64,000 nt of DNA, taken from positions 79,350,748 through 79,414,747 of the forward strand of contig CM056742.1 of assembly GCA_029851415.1 (NCBI GenBank), read 5' to 3'. A program made the translations under genes and the position numbers. The notes beneath the pieces were generated by a model. That model was given only the letters and a program-made list of their open reading frames with translations. It was not told the DNA's origin and searched no databases. This document shows positions 24,076-33,739 of this stretch, one piece after another. Source of the stretch: Eretmocerus hayati. Lineage: Eukaryota; Arthropoda; Insecta; Hymenoptera; Aphelinidae. Position 1 is the first letter of the stretch, and each line of letters starts with the position of its first letter.

Positions 24076-24339
24076 TTTCTGTTATGACATATAAAGATAG
24101 AAAATATGAAATTTTTCACCAATGATGGATGTGTAAATATTGAAGATGCGCAACTTACGTTATTCTTTAGATCGTCATGAAATTTTTGAACGATCTTATA
24201 ATAGAGAACAGACGTTATGTCTGGCTCCTGTCAATACAGGTAAATAGAATGAGTCATCGGTCTCATTTTACACTCATATTTATATGAGCGCAATCGCAGC
24301 ATACAGTAGGTGACATATATATGAAAAATGGTGCATGTG

Positions 24340-26506
24340 GGAGAGAGAAAGAGAGCGGGGGTCAACGAGCTTCGTCAGCCGTTGCCCACAACGGGTTATA
24401 TATTCGACTGAGATTTTGAATATCGTCTTTTTTATTGATGCAGTTTTCATCGAATTTGATATGGATCATCTCAGAAATCAACCATTTTTCCAATTTTTCT
24501 CTGTGTCAAGAATTTTGGTTTGATCCCAATAGAAATCATCTTTGTTTGTAACATGATCATCAATACGTGTACCTAGTTGTCTTTTTGTCTCTCCCACATA
24601 CGTTTCTAGGCAGTCTTTGCACTGAAATTTGTAAACAACACCAGTTCTGCTCAATTTGTCTAGTTGGTCCTTGCCTAATTTTACTATTGAACTTAATGAC
24701 TTGGAAACTCTTGGAAGAGTGTGAATATCGTTGTGTTTGAACAGAGCATTACATTTTTCGAATAAACGTTCGTGGTATGGGATACGGATTTTGTCCTGGC
24801 CGGCATATAAGATTTGATTGCGAAGTATTCATTCTGCTCTGTTCATAAGATCTTTTGAATGATGTAATCTGGTTTTTATACATTCATCAGTGAAATCTTC
24901 AGGATAATCGTTATCTAAAAGGAGTTGTTTTATAAGCGACAAATTAGAGGAATGAAATTTTTTTTGTGAAAGTGATGTGGCTCTGTCGACTAGATTGAAC
25001 ACTATGTTCCTCTTTTGGTTCATAGTATGATTGGATTTCGAATTCAAAGTCCTGCCTGATGACGTTGGCTTTTGATACCAGTTGGTGATGATTTTTTCAT
25101 CCTCTCGGATCAGAGATATGTCAAGAGAATTGATGGTGTTGTTGTTTTCGATCTAATGTGTGAACTGTAGATGCTCACTGTAACTGTTGAAAACATTGGG
25201 ACTACATCTACATGTTCTTTCTCCACACACATTAGAGTGTCGTCGACATATCTATAAACAAATAGAGGTGTGCAATCGTGTTCATTTTTCAATTTACGCA
25301 AGCATGAAGTTTCCAAATCATCCATAACAATGCCTGCGAAAAGTGGAGAGATGGGTGATCCTATCGGACTACCAAAGATTTGTTGATAAATTTGATTATT
25401 GAATTGAAAAAATGTGTTGTCAAAAAGGAACTCACAAGGAGTACCCAGGGGTTGTGGAACACGGATTTTGCCGAAACTCTGAGGATAGTCTCCTTCTAGC
25501 ACCAAAAGATGGAACCCAGAGCTGCACTTGCAAAAGCCCAACCGTTTTCAAGCTGTAGCCTATGACATTAGCATTGCCCATATGGGCCCGTGTTCAGGGA
25601 AGATATATATAGATATACTCGTAATGCTAATGTTATGAGCTACAGCTCGAAAACGGTTGGGCATTTGCAAGTGCGGCTCCGGGTTCCATCGTTTGGTGCT
25701 AAAAGGAGACTATCCCCAGAGTTTGAGCTTAATCCGTGTTCCACAACCCCTGGGTGTTCCTCGTCAGTACATTTACAAATCCCATCAAACGGTATGTTAG
25801 ACTTATTATGTATATCTGGAAATCTGCGGTCAAGCGCCTCTAGCACTAACCAACATAGGATGTTTGTAAACAGAGAGCTAACGTCGAGAGAAAGGAGTAT
25901 ATGATCTTTTGGGATCGTTAAAGTCTCCGACCGTTTCTTCAATTCGAAGCTATTGTCGATTCGTGATGCAGGTGGTTTGATACATTTTTTAGCTCTTTAT
26001 ATAAAACGGAAGCAAGAAAATGAGTAGGGCTATTGACTGTCGGAATAATTGGTCTGAGTGGAACATTTTCTTTATGAATTTTTGGTAAACCATAACAACG
26101 AGATAAGTTGGTGTCCGTCTGTGAGAGCATTATTGTGATATTTTCTAGACAAAGAGTTCAAATCGTTCTAACTTCCTAGTATTTTATGTACTTTTGCTTG
26201 TGAATTCTTGAGTGGATTATTTCTGATCGGAACGTATACTTTTTTATCGCTCAACAAAGTGTTCATTTCATTGGTGTAATCCGACTCATTCAAACAGACG
26301 TTGACATTGCCCTTATCTGCACGTGTGGAAAAAAAATCTAAATTTTGTTTCAAGAAGTGCTTAGTGAAGCTCAATTTTTTCGTGAATATCTTATCTTCAG
26401 GAGAAATGTGCCTTTGCTTATTATTTCCAGTGTAAAGGATATTCGTAATCTTGTGACCGATGTTATCTTTCTCCTTGTTATTCAGGATTTTGAATTTCAA
26501 ATCCAA
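24340..26506 (-). pseudogene. Penelope-like RT plus GIY-YIG endonuclease, broken
   Basis: Order on the minus strand is as follows. An N-terminal RT part (26506-26168) has T-R-A-D-K-G-N. Then comes L-P-K-I-H-K with R-P-I (26130-25939), then S-L-D-V-S-S-L-F-T-N (about 25890). After an insertion, G-S-P-I-G-S-P-I-S-P-L-F-A and Y-V-D-D (about 25250-25239) follow, then W-Y-Q-K-P near 25070. The linker and GIY-YIG domain (C-K-D-C, T-Y-V-G-E-T-K-R-Q) lie at about 24640-24540. This is the classic Penelope arrangement. It is broken by frameshifts near 26150, 25940 and 25110, a stop near 24828, and the hairpin element at 25435-25763. The enzyme would copy RNA at nicked DNA ends. Confidence 0.8.
25435..25763. 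mobile_element. Hairpin MITE family H, copy 2, inside Penelope RT
   Basis: A 329 bp inverted-repeat element, starting CAAGGAGTACCCAGG and ending with the complement, flanked by TCA on both sides (25432-25434 and 25764-25766). The loop has attagcattgcccatatggg and gatatatatagatatact. Removing the element and one TCA restores an uninterrupted reading frame between the D-containing RT motif and the G-S-P-I-G-S-P motif of the Penelope RT. The insertion is therefore later than the Penelope element. Confidence 0.85.
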
Positions 26507-27217
26507 TCATACTATGAACCAAAAGAGGAACATAGTGTTCAATCTAGTCGACAGAGCCACATCACTTTCACAAAAAAAATTTCATTCCTCTAATTTGTCG
26601 CTTATAAAACAACTCCTTTCAGATAACGATTATCCTGAAGATTTCACTGATAAAAGTATAAAAACCAGATTACATCGTTCAAAAGATCTTATGAACAGAG
26701 CAGAAAAAATACGTTGCAAAAAATCTTATATGCCGGCCAGAACAAAATCTGTATCCCAAACCACGAACGTTTATTCGAAAAATGTAATGCTCTGTTCACA
26801 CATAACGATATTCACACTCTTCCAAAAGTTTCCAAGTCATTAAGTTCAATAGTAAAATCAGGCAAGGACCAACTAGACAAATTTAGCGAAACTGGTGTTG
26901 TTTATAAATTTCAGTGCAGAGACTGCCCAGCAACGTATGTGGGAGAGACAAAAAGACAACTAGGTACACGTATTAATGATCACGTTACAAACAAAGATAG
27001 AAAGTCCGTAGATTCAGTTCATAGACTGAAAGATAAAGATGATTTCTATTGGGATCAAACCAAAATTCTTGACACAGAAAAAAATTGGAAAAAACGGTTG
27101 ATTTCTGAAATGATCCATATTAAATTCGATGAAAACTGCATCAATAAAAAAGGCGATATTCTAAATCTCAGTCGAATATATCACCCGTTGTGGGCAACGG
27201 CTGACGAAGCTCGTTGA
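26488..27217 (+). pseudogene. Penelope-like C-terminal endonuclease, right copy
   Basis: A 5'-truncated copy. The first piece (about 26488-26843) covers the linker. A frame change near 26714 continues into an open stretch ending at 27217. It includes the Cys pair C-R-D-C, T-Y-V-G-E-T-K-R-Q, the helix with N-D-H, and a C-terminal basic/aromatic part ending L-W-A-T-A-D-E-A-R. That is a complete GIY-YIG nuclease domain. The reverse transcriptase is absent, so it cannot move on its own. The nuclease frame is the best preserved coding segment of the pair. The same region on the minus strand (left copy) is more degraded. Confidence 0.75.
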
Positions 27218-27504
27218 CCCCGGCTCTCTTTCTCTCTCCCACATGCACTACTTTTCATACATATGTCACCTACTGTATGCTGCGATCGCGCTAATATAAA
27301 TATGAGTGTAAAATGAGACCGATCACTCATTCTATTTACCTGTATCGACAGGAGCTAGACGTTATGTCTGTGCTCTATCATAAGATCGTTCAAAAATATC
27401 ATGACGATCTAAAGAATCACGTAAGTTGCGCATCTTCAATATTTACACATCCATCATTGGTAAAAAATTCCATATCTCATATCTTTATATGTCATAACAG
27501 AAAC

Positions 27505-27560
27505 CTGGAGCCTGATGAGGTCCACGAAACCTAGTGGACGAAACGTAGCAATAGAATTTC
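27505..27560 (+). ncRNA. Hammerhead ribozyme-like motif, right Penelope tail
   Basis: CTGATGA at 27512-27518 is followed by a 6-bp stem (GTCCAC 27520-27525 with GTGGAC 27534-27539, loop gaaaccta) and GAAAC at 27540-27544. All invariant core bases of a hammerhead are present. One extra G (27519) sits between the core and stem II. Stem III would be very short (TA/TA around a GCAA loop), as in minimal Penelope-associated motifs. Penelope-like elements are known to carry hammerhead motifs in their terminal repeats. Confidence 0.6.
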
Positions 27561-27638
27561 TTTCGTGAAATTTTGGGAATTCATTTAGTTCCCCGCCGTC
27601 TTTCAAGATCGATGAGACAAAATAATCAACTCACATAT

Positions 27639-28915
27639 TAAACTTCAAGAACGAAAAATTTACAAAATTACTCATGCTATACACGATGTGTTCGCAGGTA
27701 CAACATCATGCCAAAATCGAGGTAACAGAGCGACCTCACCAATGTTTACACTCTGCAGAGACGAGCCGTCGATGCTTGCAGATGTGTGCGTGTGTGCCGA
27801 TGACATGGCGTGACGTGACGCAAGCTGTGACGTAAACATCACCTGATGATGCCAATGTCTCTCTCGCTCGCACGGCGATGGGCGTCGCCATGGAGATGAA
27901 CCGACGAGCCGTGCACCGATGTGCAGCTGCAAACCGGGGCGCGAAGCCGCCCTCGATGAAGCCACGCTGCAGCCGATGCCTGTACGACAACGTGGCTGCG
28001 AGGGAACTTCATCCACGGCACCATGATTGCGGTGGGACCATGAGCTCGTCCACCTAAAAACACACGTGGATTCGCAGCTCGTCGCCCAGGACCTCGGTCA
28101 CCTCATACGAATGGTTCATTTAAACCGCCCAATCGACACAGAGCAAATAGATCATCCGATTCCGAGGAGGACGAAGGGGTAAGAAGTGAATGACCGAGGC
28201 TCAGGCGCCGAGCTGCTCGGAAGTTCTCGGATGCTCTCATTATGCTCTCATTCCGCCCCCTTTGCTTGACTTAGTCAAGCAAGACTGGACAGTATCTCAC
28301 ATGAGTTTCGAAATTCGAAATTTGGGGGTACGACTGAGAAATATGAGCGATCGAGTAACTCATCAAATGTCAAAAATCGAACATATGAGAAAAATCAACT
28401 GATTTCAAGTTCATTAAGAAACAGAAAAAATGTACAATAAAAATACAACCGAGTTAACAATTTGAAAATAAATCTGATTCACAATCAAAAACATATTGAA
28501 AGATCACTTTGGAATTTATGATTAGACTCAAATCAAAAAACTCAAAAATGAACAAAATTGCTCGGCTCGCGTTGAGCTCAAGATTCAGAATTGGTGCTAC
28601 GCCTAATCGTTGAAATCGTGACGTAGTCACAAGTGATTATGCGCATGGCGCAGTTTAACGGAGGGACAAAAATTCAAGAATGAAGGATCGCACTCCTATA
28701 TGACTCTCAGTTTTTCAAAAGGTATCACGATGAAGGATGGCGCAGGTCTCCCTTCTCATCCTCCATCTTTCGAGATTCCAGGCCACCACTGAAGATTCGA
28801 ATAATCGTGACTCTACCAGGAATGCGATCTGATGATAAAAAAATGTCAAACGTGCCATCAACGCAGTGTAATCGGAGTGAGAAAAGGTGTCTGTAGATGT
28901 CGGGTGTCGCGAGAT
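27639..28915. other. GC-rich block and spacer; possible BEL/Pao B 3' LTR
   Basis: About 27700-28110 is markedly richer in G+C and CpG than its surroundings, with frames of 70-114 codons on the minus strand that look like by-products. A donor-like ggggtaagaag occurs at about 28167. A purine-rich stretch on the minus strand at about 28770-28750 lies where a polypurine tract and 3' LTR of BEL/Pao B would be expected, but no paired LTR exists to prove it. Confidence 0.3.
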
Positions 28916-30716
28916 TCAGTTGTCATCATCCCGTTGTTCTTGATGCATCATGGCTGGACGATCTCCATCATCTTGTTGAATCGGTGGCAATTTGACGAGC
29001 TTGCAAAGCGCTCGTCGGTAGGTGGGTGTTGCGGTCTTGAGGTTGACCACTCTGACTAGGCCGTCTTCACCAGGGTGAAGAGCGGTGACTCGAGCAAGCG
29101 GCCATTCCGTTGGTGGAGTTAGCTCATCCTTCATGAGCACAAGGTCACCCACTCTCAGGTGGTCTTGAGCGTCGTGCCATTTTTCTCGTTGTTGGTATAG
29201 GTTCATGACTTCCTTCCTCCATCGTGCCGAAAAATGGTTCCTCATATCTTGTATCAAGTGCCATCTGGAAATATGAGACTTTATAAAGTCCTGATCATCA
29301 AACGGCTCAGGAATAGCCGACATGACTCTACCAATGATAAAATGACCAGGTGTTAAGGCAACGAGATCGTCACCGTTCGGGCTGATTGGGCAAATGGGGC
29401 GTGAATTGAGGCAAGCTTCGATTTGAGATGTTAACGTGGCAAACTCTTCAAATATCAAGATCGAATTACCCGCAACCCGTTTGAGATGATATTTGAAACT
29501 CTTGCCCGCAGCTTCCCACAGTCCACCGAAATATAGAGCTCTAGGTGGTGTGAAGTGCCATTTGATTTCGTCTTCGGCAAGTAAGGATGCTACTCCTTTC
29601 GAGAACGATGATGCTTCGCTGAACACTTGTTTAAGCTCGCGGCTTGCTCCGGTGAATTTTTTGGCATTGTCACGATATATCTGAAACACGACCTCTTTTA
29701 GACACAAAACGCCGAGCAGCAGCAAAAGAAGCAAGTGTAGTGAGATCCGATACAACCTCAATGTGACTCGCGTTCGTGAAGATGCAAACGGAAATTGCTA
29801 AATAACCTTTCACCGATTTTGCCCCTCGAGCACGCGAGAACAAGACGTGAATCGGTCCTGCCAAGTCTACCCCAACTGCTTCGAAGGCCATACGAGGCGT
29901 GATCCGAACAGCTGGCAAAGGAGCCATCTGCTGGAGCGAAGGCCGAGCGCCGAAACGCGCACAACGAAGACACAACCTGTAGACACCTTGAACAAATCTG
30001 ACAATACGCGGAATCCACGCCCAACGAAATAGTTCACTGATCATGAGCTGTACACCACCATGCAAGGTATCTCGATGCAGTTCCTCCACCAATCGACGAA
30101 TGAAATTACTACGCGCTGACAAGATGATTGGATGTCTTTCTGCATACGATAGATCAGCATTCTGATACCGACCACCTACTCTGGAGATTCCTTGAGGACA
30201 CAAAAACGGCGCAAGACGACGTAGTTTGCTTTCTATCGGTAAAGGACGTTTGTTCTCGAGAGCGTCAATTCCACCTGCATAGTAGCGTCTCTGTACAGTT
30301 TTGAAGATTGCGAATTTTGCGGCACGACGTTCATCACGGGTGAGAAATGAAGTATTTCGATCACGTTTCTTTCGAGCAGCATTGAATTTCCAAAGATAGA
30401 TGAATACAACAATTCGAATGTGCTTGGGAAATGACGACAATTTTTCCAGTGGCTCTAATACGTGAGGATTCATGTTGTTGTCTTTACAAACAGCTAAATT
30501 CACGCAGACCTCCAAATCATCTTGCGACCCGGGGCTAAATCGCGACGGCCATTGAGAAGAATCTTTAGTAAACCAATGCGGCCCGTACCACCACAACTCA
30601 GAATTTTTCAATTCCTGAACAGTTTTCCCCGGGTTGCGAGGTCTGCGCAGTTGGAACGTGATTCCATTTTGCTGAAGGCAACGATTGTTGAATTTTGCTG
30701 ACTCTAATTGCGACAA
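28916..30716 (-). pseudogene. BEL/Pao element B: integrase
   Basis: Two long minus-strand frames, joined by a frameshift near 29700-29760. The upstream piece (30716-29670, 348 codons) has an RNase H/connection end and a His/Cys zinc-binding region (L-H-G-G-V-Q and C-L-R-C-A-R). The catalytic core starts G-V-D-L-A-G-P. The second piece (29761-28916) continues the core (Y-R-D-N-A-K-K-F-T-G), then A-C-L-N-S-R-P-I, L-T-P-G-H-F, and the BEL/Pao C-terminal domain (W-H-L-I-Q-D, G-D-L-V-L-M-K-D). It is the least damaged protein of this element: one frameshift separates it from an intact integrase. Confidence 0.8.
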
Positions 30717-30807
30717 ATGTTTCCCAGCGAAATGGTAGTCCGGCTATCCAATCAAGTGCTACTTTTGAATCCGACTAACAAAAAATTGCTGATGCACGAT
30801 CCTGAAG

Positions 30808-31762
30808 TCAAGGCTCTACGTTTTTCATCAATTGTACAAGTAATAGTGCTGCACACAGCTCAAGACGTGGTAAGAACTGTGTTTTTATCGGAGCCACCCT
30901 ATTCTTCGACATCAGCAAGGATGATGACTCCCAGGAACTACCAAATAGATCGCAACTGAATTTGCAGACATCGATACATCGGCGAATCCATGCAATCCCC
31001 AAACCGTAGAACTCGAAATACCCTGCCACCTGGGGACACGAATTGACGACAACTCTAGCATCAGCTTTCGCAGCTTGATCCACTCACAAGGGGAAGTCCA
31101 ACCTTGTGGAACACGAATGTTGATGAAACTCTGGGAATCATCTTGTTTTGGTGAGAAATGGAGGTATCTCTAAGGGTTTGATCCCATGGGCCTCCTATCC
31201 CGAGATACAGCTATGGAGGTTAGCCTTGTTAGTATATCTATATAAACGACTTTTCAACATGAGCCTATATTGGCAATGCTAATCTCCATAGCTGTATCTC
31301 GGGATAGGAGGCCCATGGGATCAAATCCTTGGAGATACCTTCATTTCTCACCAAAACAAGATGATTCCCAGAGTTTTATAAGGATCCGTTTTCCACAAGG
31401 TTGGACCTCCCCTTGTCAGTTAACAAGTCTCCTCTAATGGGTGAGTCCCAATCCAATTTTCGCAGCCACAGTTCCAGTCATAAAATTTTTCGTCGGACAA
31501 GAAACGGAACGAGCCAACCTAACGGATCGAACAACTTGGAAATTCCAAACAAGATGGTCCTCTTTGTTACAGCATCAACTTTCGCCGGCCGTGGAAAAAA
31601 ATTCGTCCGAATTTGTCGATCGCTTAATTCCGAGAGTTGAAACGACTTCATCTTTTCCAACGTCGAGCTCGATCTCTGGCTTGGACTCCACCCCTTGTAG
31701 TAGCTTGGATTCATTTGCCGCCCACTTATCGAGAGGAATTTTCGCTCTTTGCAAAATAGCAA
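30808..31762 (-). pseudogene. BEL/Pao element B: Pao/A17-type region between RT and RNase H
   Basis: On the minus strand, 31762-31478 includes K-R-T-I-L-F-G-I-S-K-L-F-D-P-L-G-W, a hallmark of the Pao (peptidase A17 type) region that follows the BEL/Pao RT. After the hairpin insertion, 31083-30808 continues through P-R-L-E-L-C-A-A-L-L-L, another signature of the same region. Stops and frameshifts lie in between. Its exact role in these elements is not well defined. Confidence 0.7.
31087..31415. mobile_element. Hairpin MITE family H, copy 3, inside BEL/Pao B
   Basis: A 329 bp element flanked by TCA on both sides (31084-31086 and 31416-31418). The ends are CAAGGGGAAGTCCAACC and CAAGGGGAGGTCCAACC. 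Its loop, on the minus strand, reads attagcattgccaatatagg with atatagatatact. Excision of the element plus one TCA restores the BEL/Pao frame exactly. Arms are almost perfectly complementary, for example agctgtatctcgggatagga in both arms, so this is the youngest-looking copy. Confidence 0.85.
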
Positions 31763-32876
31763 TCAATTGATTGCGAGCGTCTAGAGCTTGTTCATGGATA
31801 TCCCCACCACCATACGTGTCATCAACATAGCGGAACAACAACAAGATGCTAGCCGCGAGTGGGAATTCTTCTCCGAATTGTTCCGCTAGAAAAATCAGTG
31901 CTTGATTTGCCAAGTATGGCGCACAAGCTGTTCCGTAAGAGCCTCGACAAGAAGTTTCCGCGCCTGTCCGCAGTCCGCGCGGCCGCAAAAAAAATACATG
32001 GGAAGTAATGGGAAGAGTGGGGGTAGGTCTGCCCGTGGCTTGCTCCAATGTTCACGCATGCGCGCTCCACTCCCATTGCTTTCCATGTATTTCTTTCGCG
32101 GCCACGCGGACTGCGGATAGGCGCGGAAACTTCTAGTCAAGGCCCTAAGTCACCGTTGTCATGATGTATTCGACAACTTTTTGAGAGTTCGAGCCTCCCC
32201 TCAAAATACGTTATAGATGTCAGTCGTATGAGAGTACTCGAATTCGTCGAAACATTCTCACTATATCCGTTGAAAATGCATATTTGGAAGATCTCCATCG
32301 AGTGATTATGAGGACAATATCAATTTGTAATTTCGGGCCGGGTAGTAAATAATCATTGATACTTTTTCCGTTACTTGTCCGTTGAGAAGCGTTGAAAACT
32401 ACCCGAATTTCGTCGCTCCCACGTCGAAAAACTGCGTGATGTGGTAGGTAGACGACAGGCCCCGACGTTTGTGTATCAGCTGCTCGCTCCATGTGGCCAA
32501 GCTCCTCATATTCGTTCATGAAGTTAGTGTATGCTGTCTCCAAATGCTGACTGCGTCGACGGGTCCTCTCAGATCGCAGTAAGAACGCAACAGCAATGTC
32601 CCTCGAATCATGAAAGAGAGGTATTCCAGTTTGTGATAGTGGCAGCCTGACTACAATTCTGCCATCAAAATCAAATGCTACTGTTGATTTAAAACATCCT
32701 TCACAATATCCGTCATCTGGGGATGGGCGACGCGATGAGTTTAGAATTTCCTCAATTTCCCAGAATTTTTTAAGCTCTTTTGACAACGGGTCGTTCACTG
32801 GAACGTGAAAACAAGAAACGCTACTATTCGAGTTTGAAGTGGGTGTGTTACCCGTAAGAATCCACCCAAACACCAT
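31575..32876 (-). pseudogene. BEL/Pao element B: reverse transcriptase
   Basis: The upstream piece, 32876-32220, starts with the pre-RT block (V-F-G-W-I-L-T-G) and includes Y-L-P-H-H-A-V and R-V-V-F-N-A-S, the first RT motifs. It ends in the palm (F-S-T-D-I-V-R-M-F). After a 207 bp transposon, the frame resumes with A-C-A-P-Y-L-A and reaches Y-V-D-D (about 31829-31818), the catalytic pair. The enzyme copies the RNA genome in the particle. It is inactivated by the insertion and by frameshifts near 32220 and 32000. Confidence 0.8.
31939..32145. mobile_element. 207 bp PIF/Harbinger-like MITE
   Basis: Terminal repeats GAGCCTCGACAAGAAGTTTC and (complement) GGGCCTTGACTAGAAGTTTC extend inward through ccgcgcc, gcagtccgcg and ggccgc, then nearly reach each other. 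The flanks are TAA on both sides (31936-31938 and 32146-32148). A 3-bp TAA/TTA target and G-rich ends fit PIF/Harbinger MITEs. Removing it rejoins the BEL/Pao RT in frame just before the A-P-Y-L-A motif. Confidence 0.8.
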
Positions 32877-33727
32877 TTTTGAGCAACAATCGAATCATTT
32901 TGAGATTGTTGGATACCTGGCAGAAGTATTTGCGAATACACATCGGCTACAAGAACACAATCAACTTTTTGAGGTGAAGCGAATGCGAGATCTGCAAGTG
33001 TCGAGTTTCTGATGTATAAGCAATGACTTACGTCAACATACTCAGCTGACAAAACCCTAGAGAGTTCAAACAGTACGAGAGCTGAAAATCGCATTTCGAA
33101 ACTTGCACGTAACTTTGCTTTCAAAACAAGTGAAGCTCCTGCTCGCACAGTGAGCCCTGATTTGCCTCCGAGAAAACTAACATCTTGTGTAATTTTGTAA
33201 AGCGGTAAACCTAAAGCTTTGACAACGCGATCGGCAGCAAACGATCGTTCTGCACCTGGATCTATAAGCGCGCGGACCTCTATTAATTCTCGTGATAATG
33301 ATTGCAAGGTGACTCTGGCTGTCGCCAGAAGACACGATTTTCCCAGAAGTACCGTGCTTTCTAGGACGTGTGTAGACTTATCAGGCGGTTTGGATTGACC
33401 GCCTGTTTTCGCAGGTTTTTCTGGATTTCTTGTATATAAATGTTTCCTTCTGGCTGTGCGGGAAGTTCCAAAGTGTGCGTGAATATTAACTTTTCGTACT
33501 CGTTTGGCAACTTGTGCGGAAATTGACCTTCTCGCACTTGTTGCGTAATATACTATTCCTAGGCATGAGAGTCCCGATACCATCAAAATACTGTATGGTA
33601 CACTGTAAGTTGATGGTTTTGTAGCTTTCCTCATATGGACTGATTGATAATCCTCAACTCTGCTGCAGTATCTTGGCAATATTGAGGTCGAAAAATGGTC
33701 TATGAATGCTATCGTCCCAGTCATCAC
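32795..33727 (-). pseudogene. BEL/Pao element B: protease region, gag lost
   Basis: The frame carries V-R-A-L-I-D-P-G-A-E-R-S-F, the aspartic protease site of BEL/Pao elements (D-P-G-A for the family D-x-G-S/A). It continues through V-D-C-V-L-V-A-D-V-Y and Q-K-W-C-L-G-G to the start of the RT. The part before the protease should hold Gag zinc knuckles but is degenerate. The element stops at 33739, where the CXC foldback element begins; no gag was recognised on its far side. Confidence 0.7.
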
Positions 33728-33739
33728 GTAGAGGACACA

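Larger units (their letters stand above)
23943..27638. mobile_element. Head-to-head pair of Penelope-like retroelements
   Basis: The outer sequences are inverted repeats: atgagttgattatttggtct at the left and its complement at the right. From there inward both sides carry the same 3' tail, then the same endonuclease domain. The left copy (minus) extends through the reverse transcriptase to about 26506. The right copy (plus) starts abruptly at about 26488 within the segment between RT and endonuclease. They meet 5' to 5' at a small palindrome (gattttgaatttcaaatcc). Inverted and partial tandem copies are common for Penelope-like elements. Arms differ by roughly a few percent. Confidence 0.8.
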
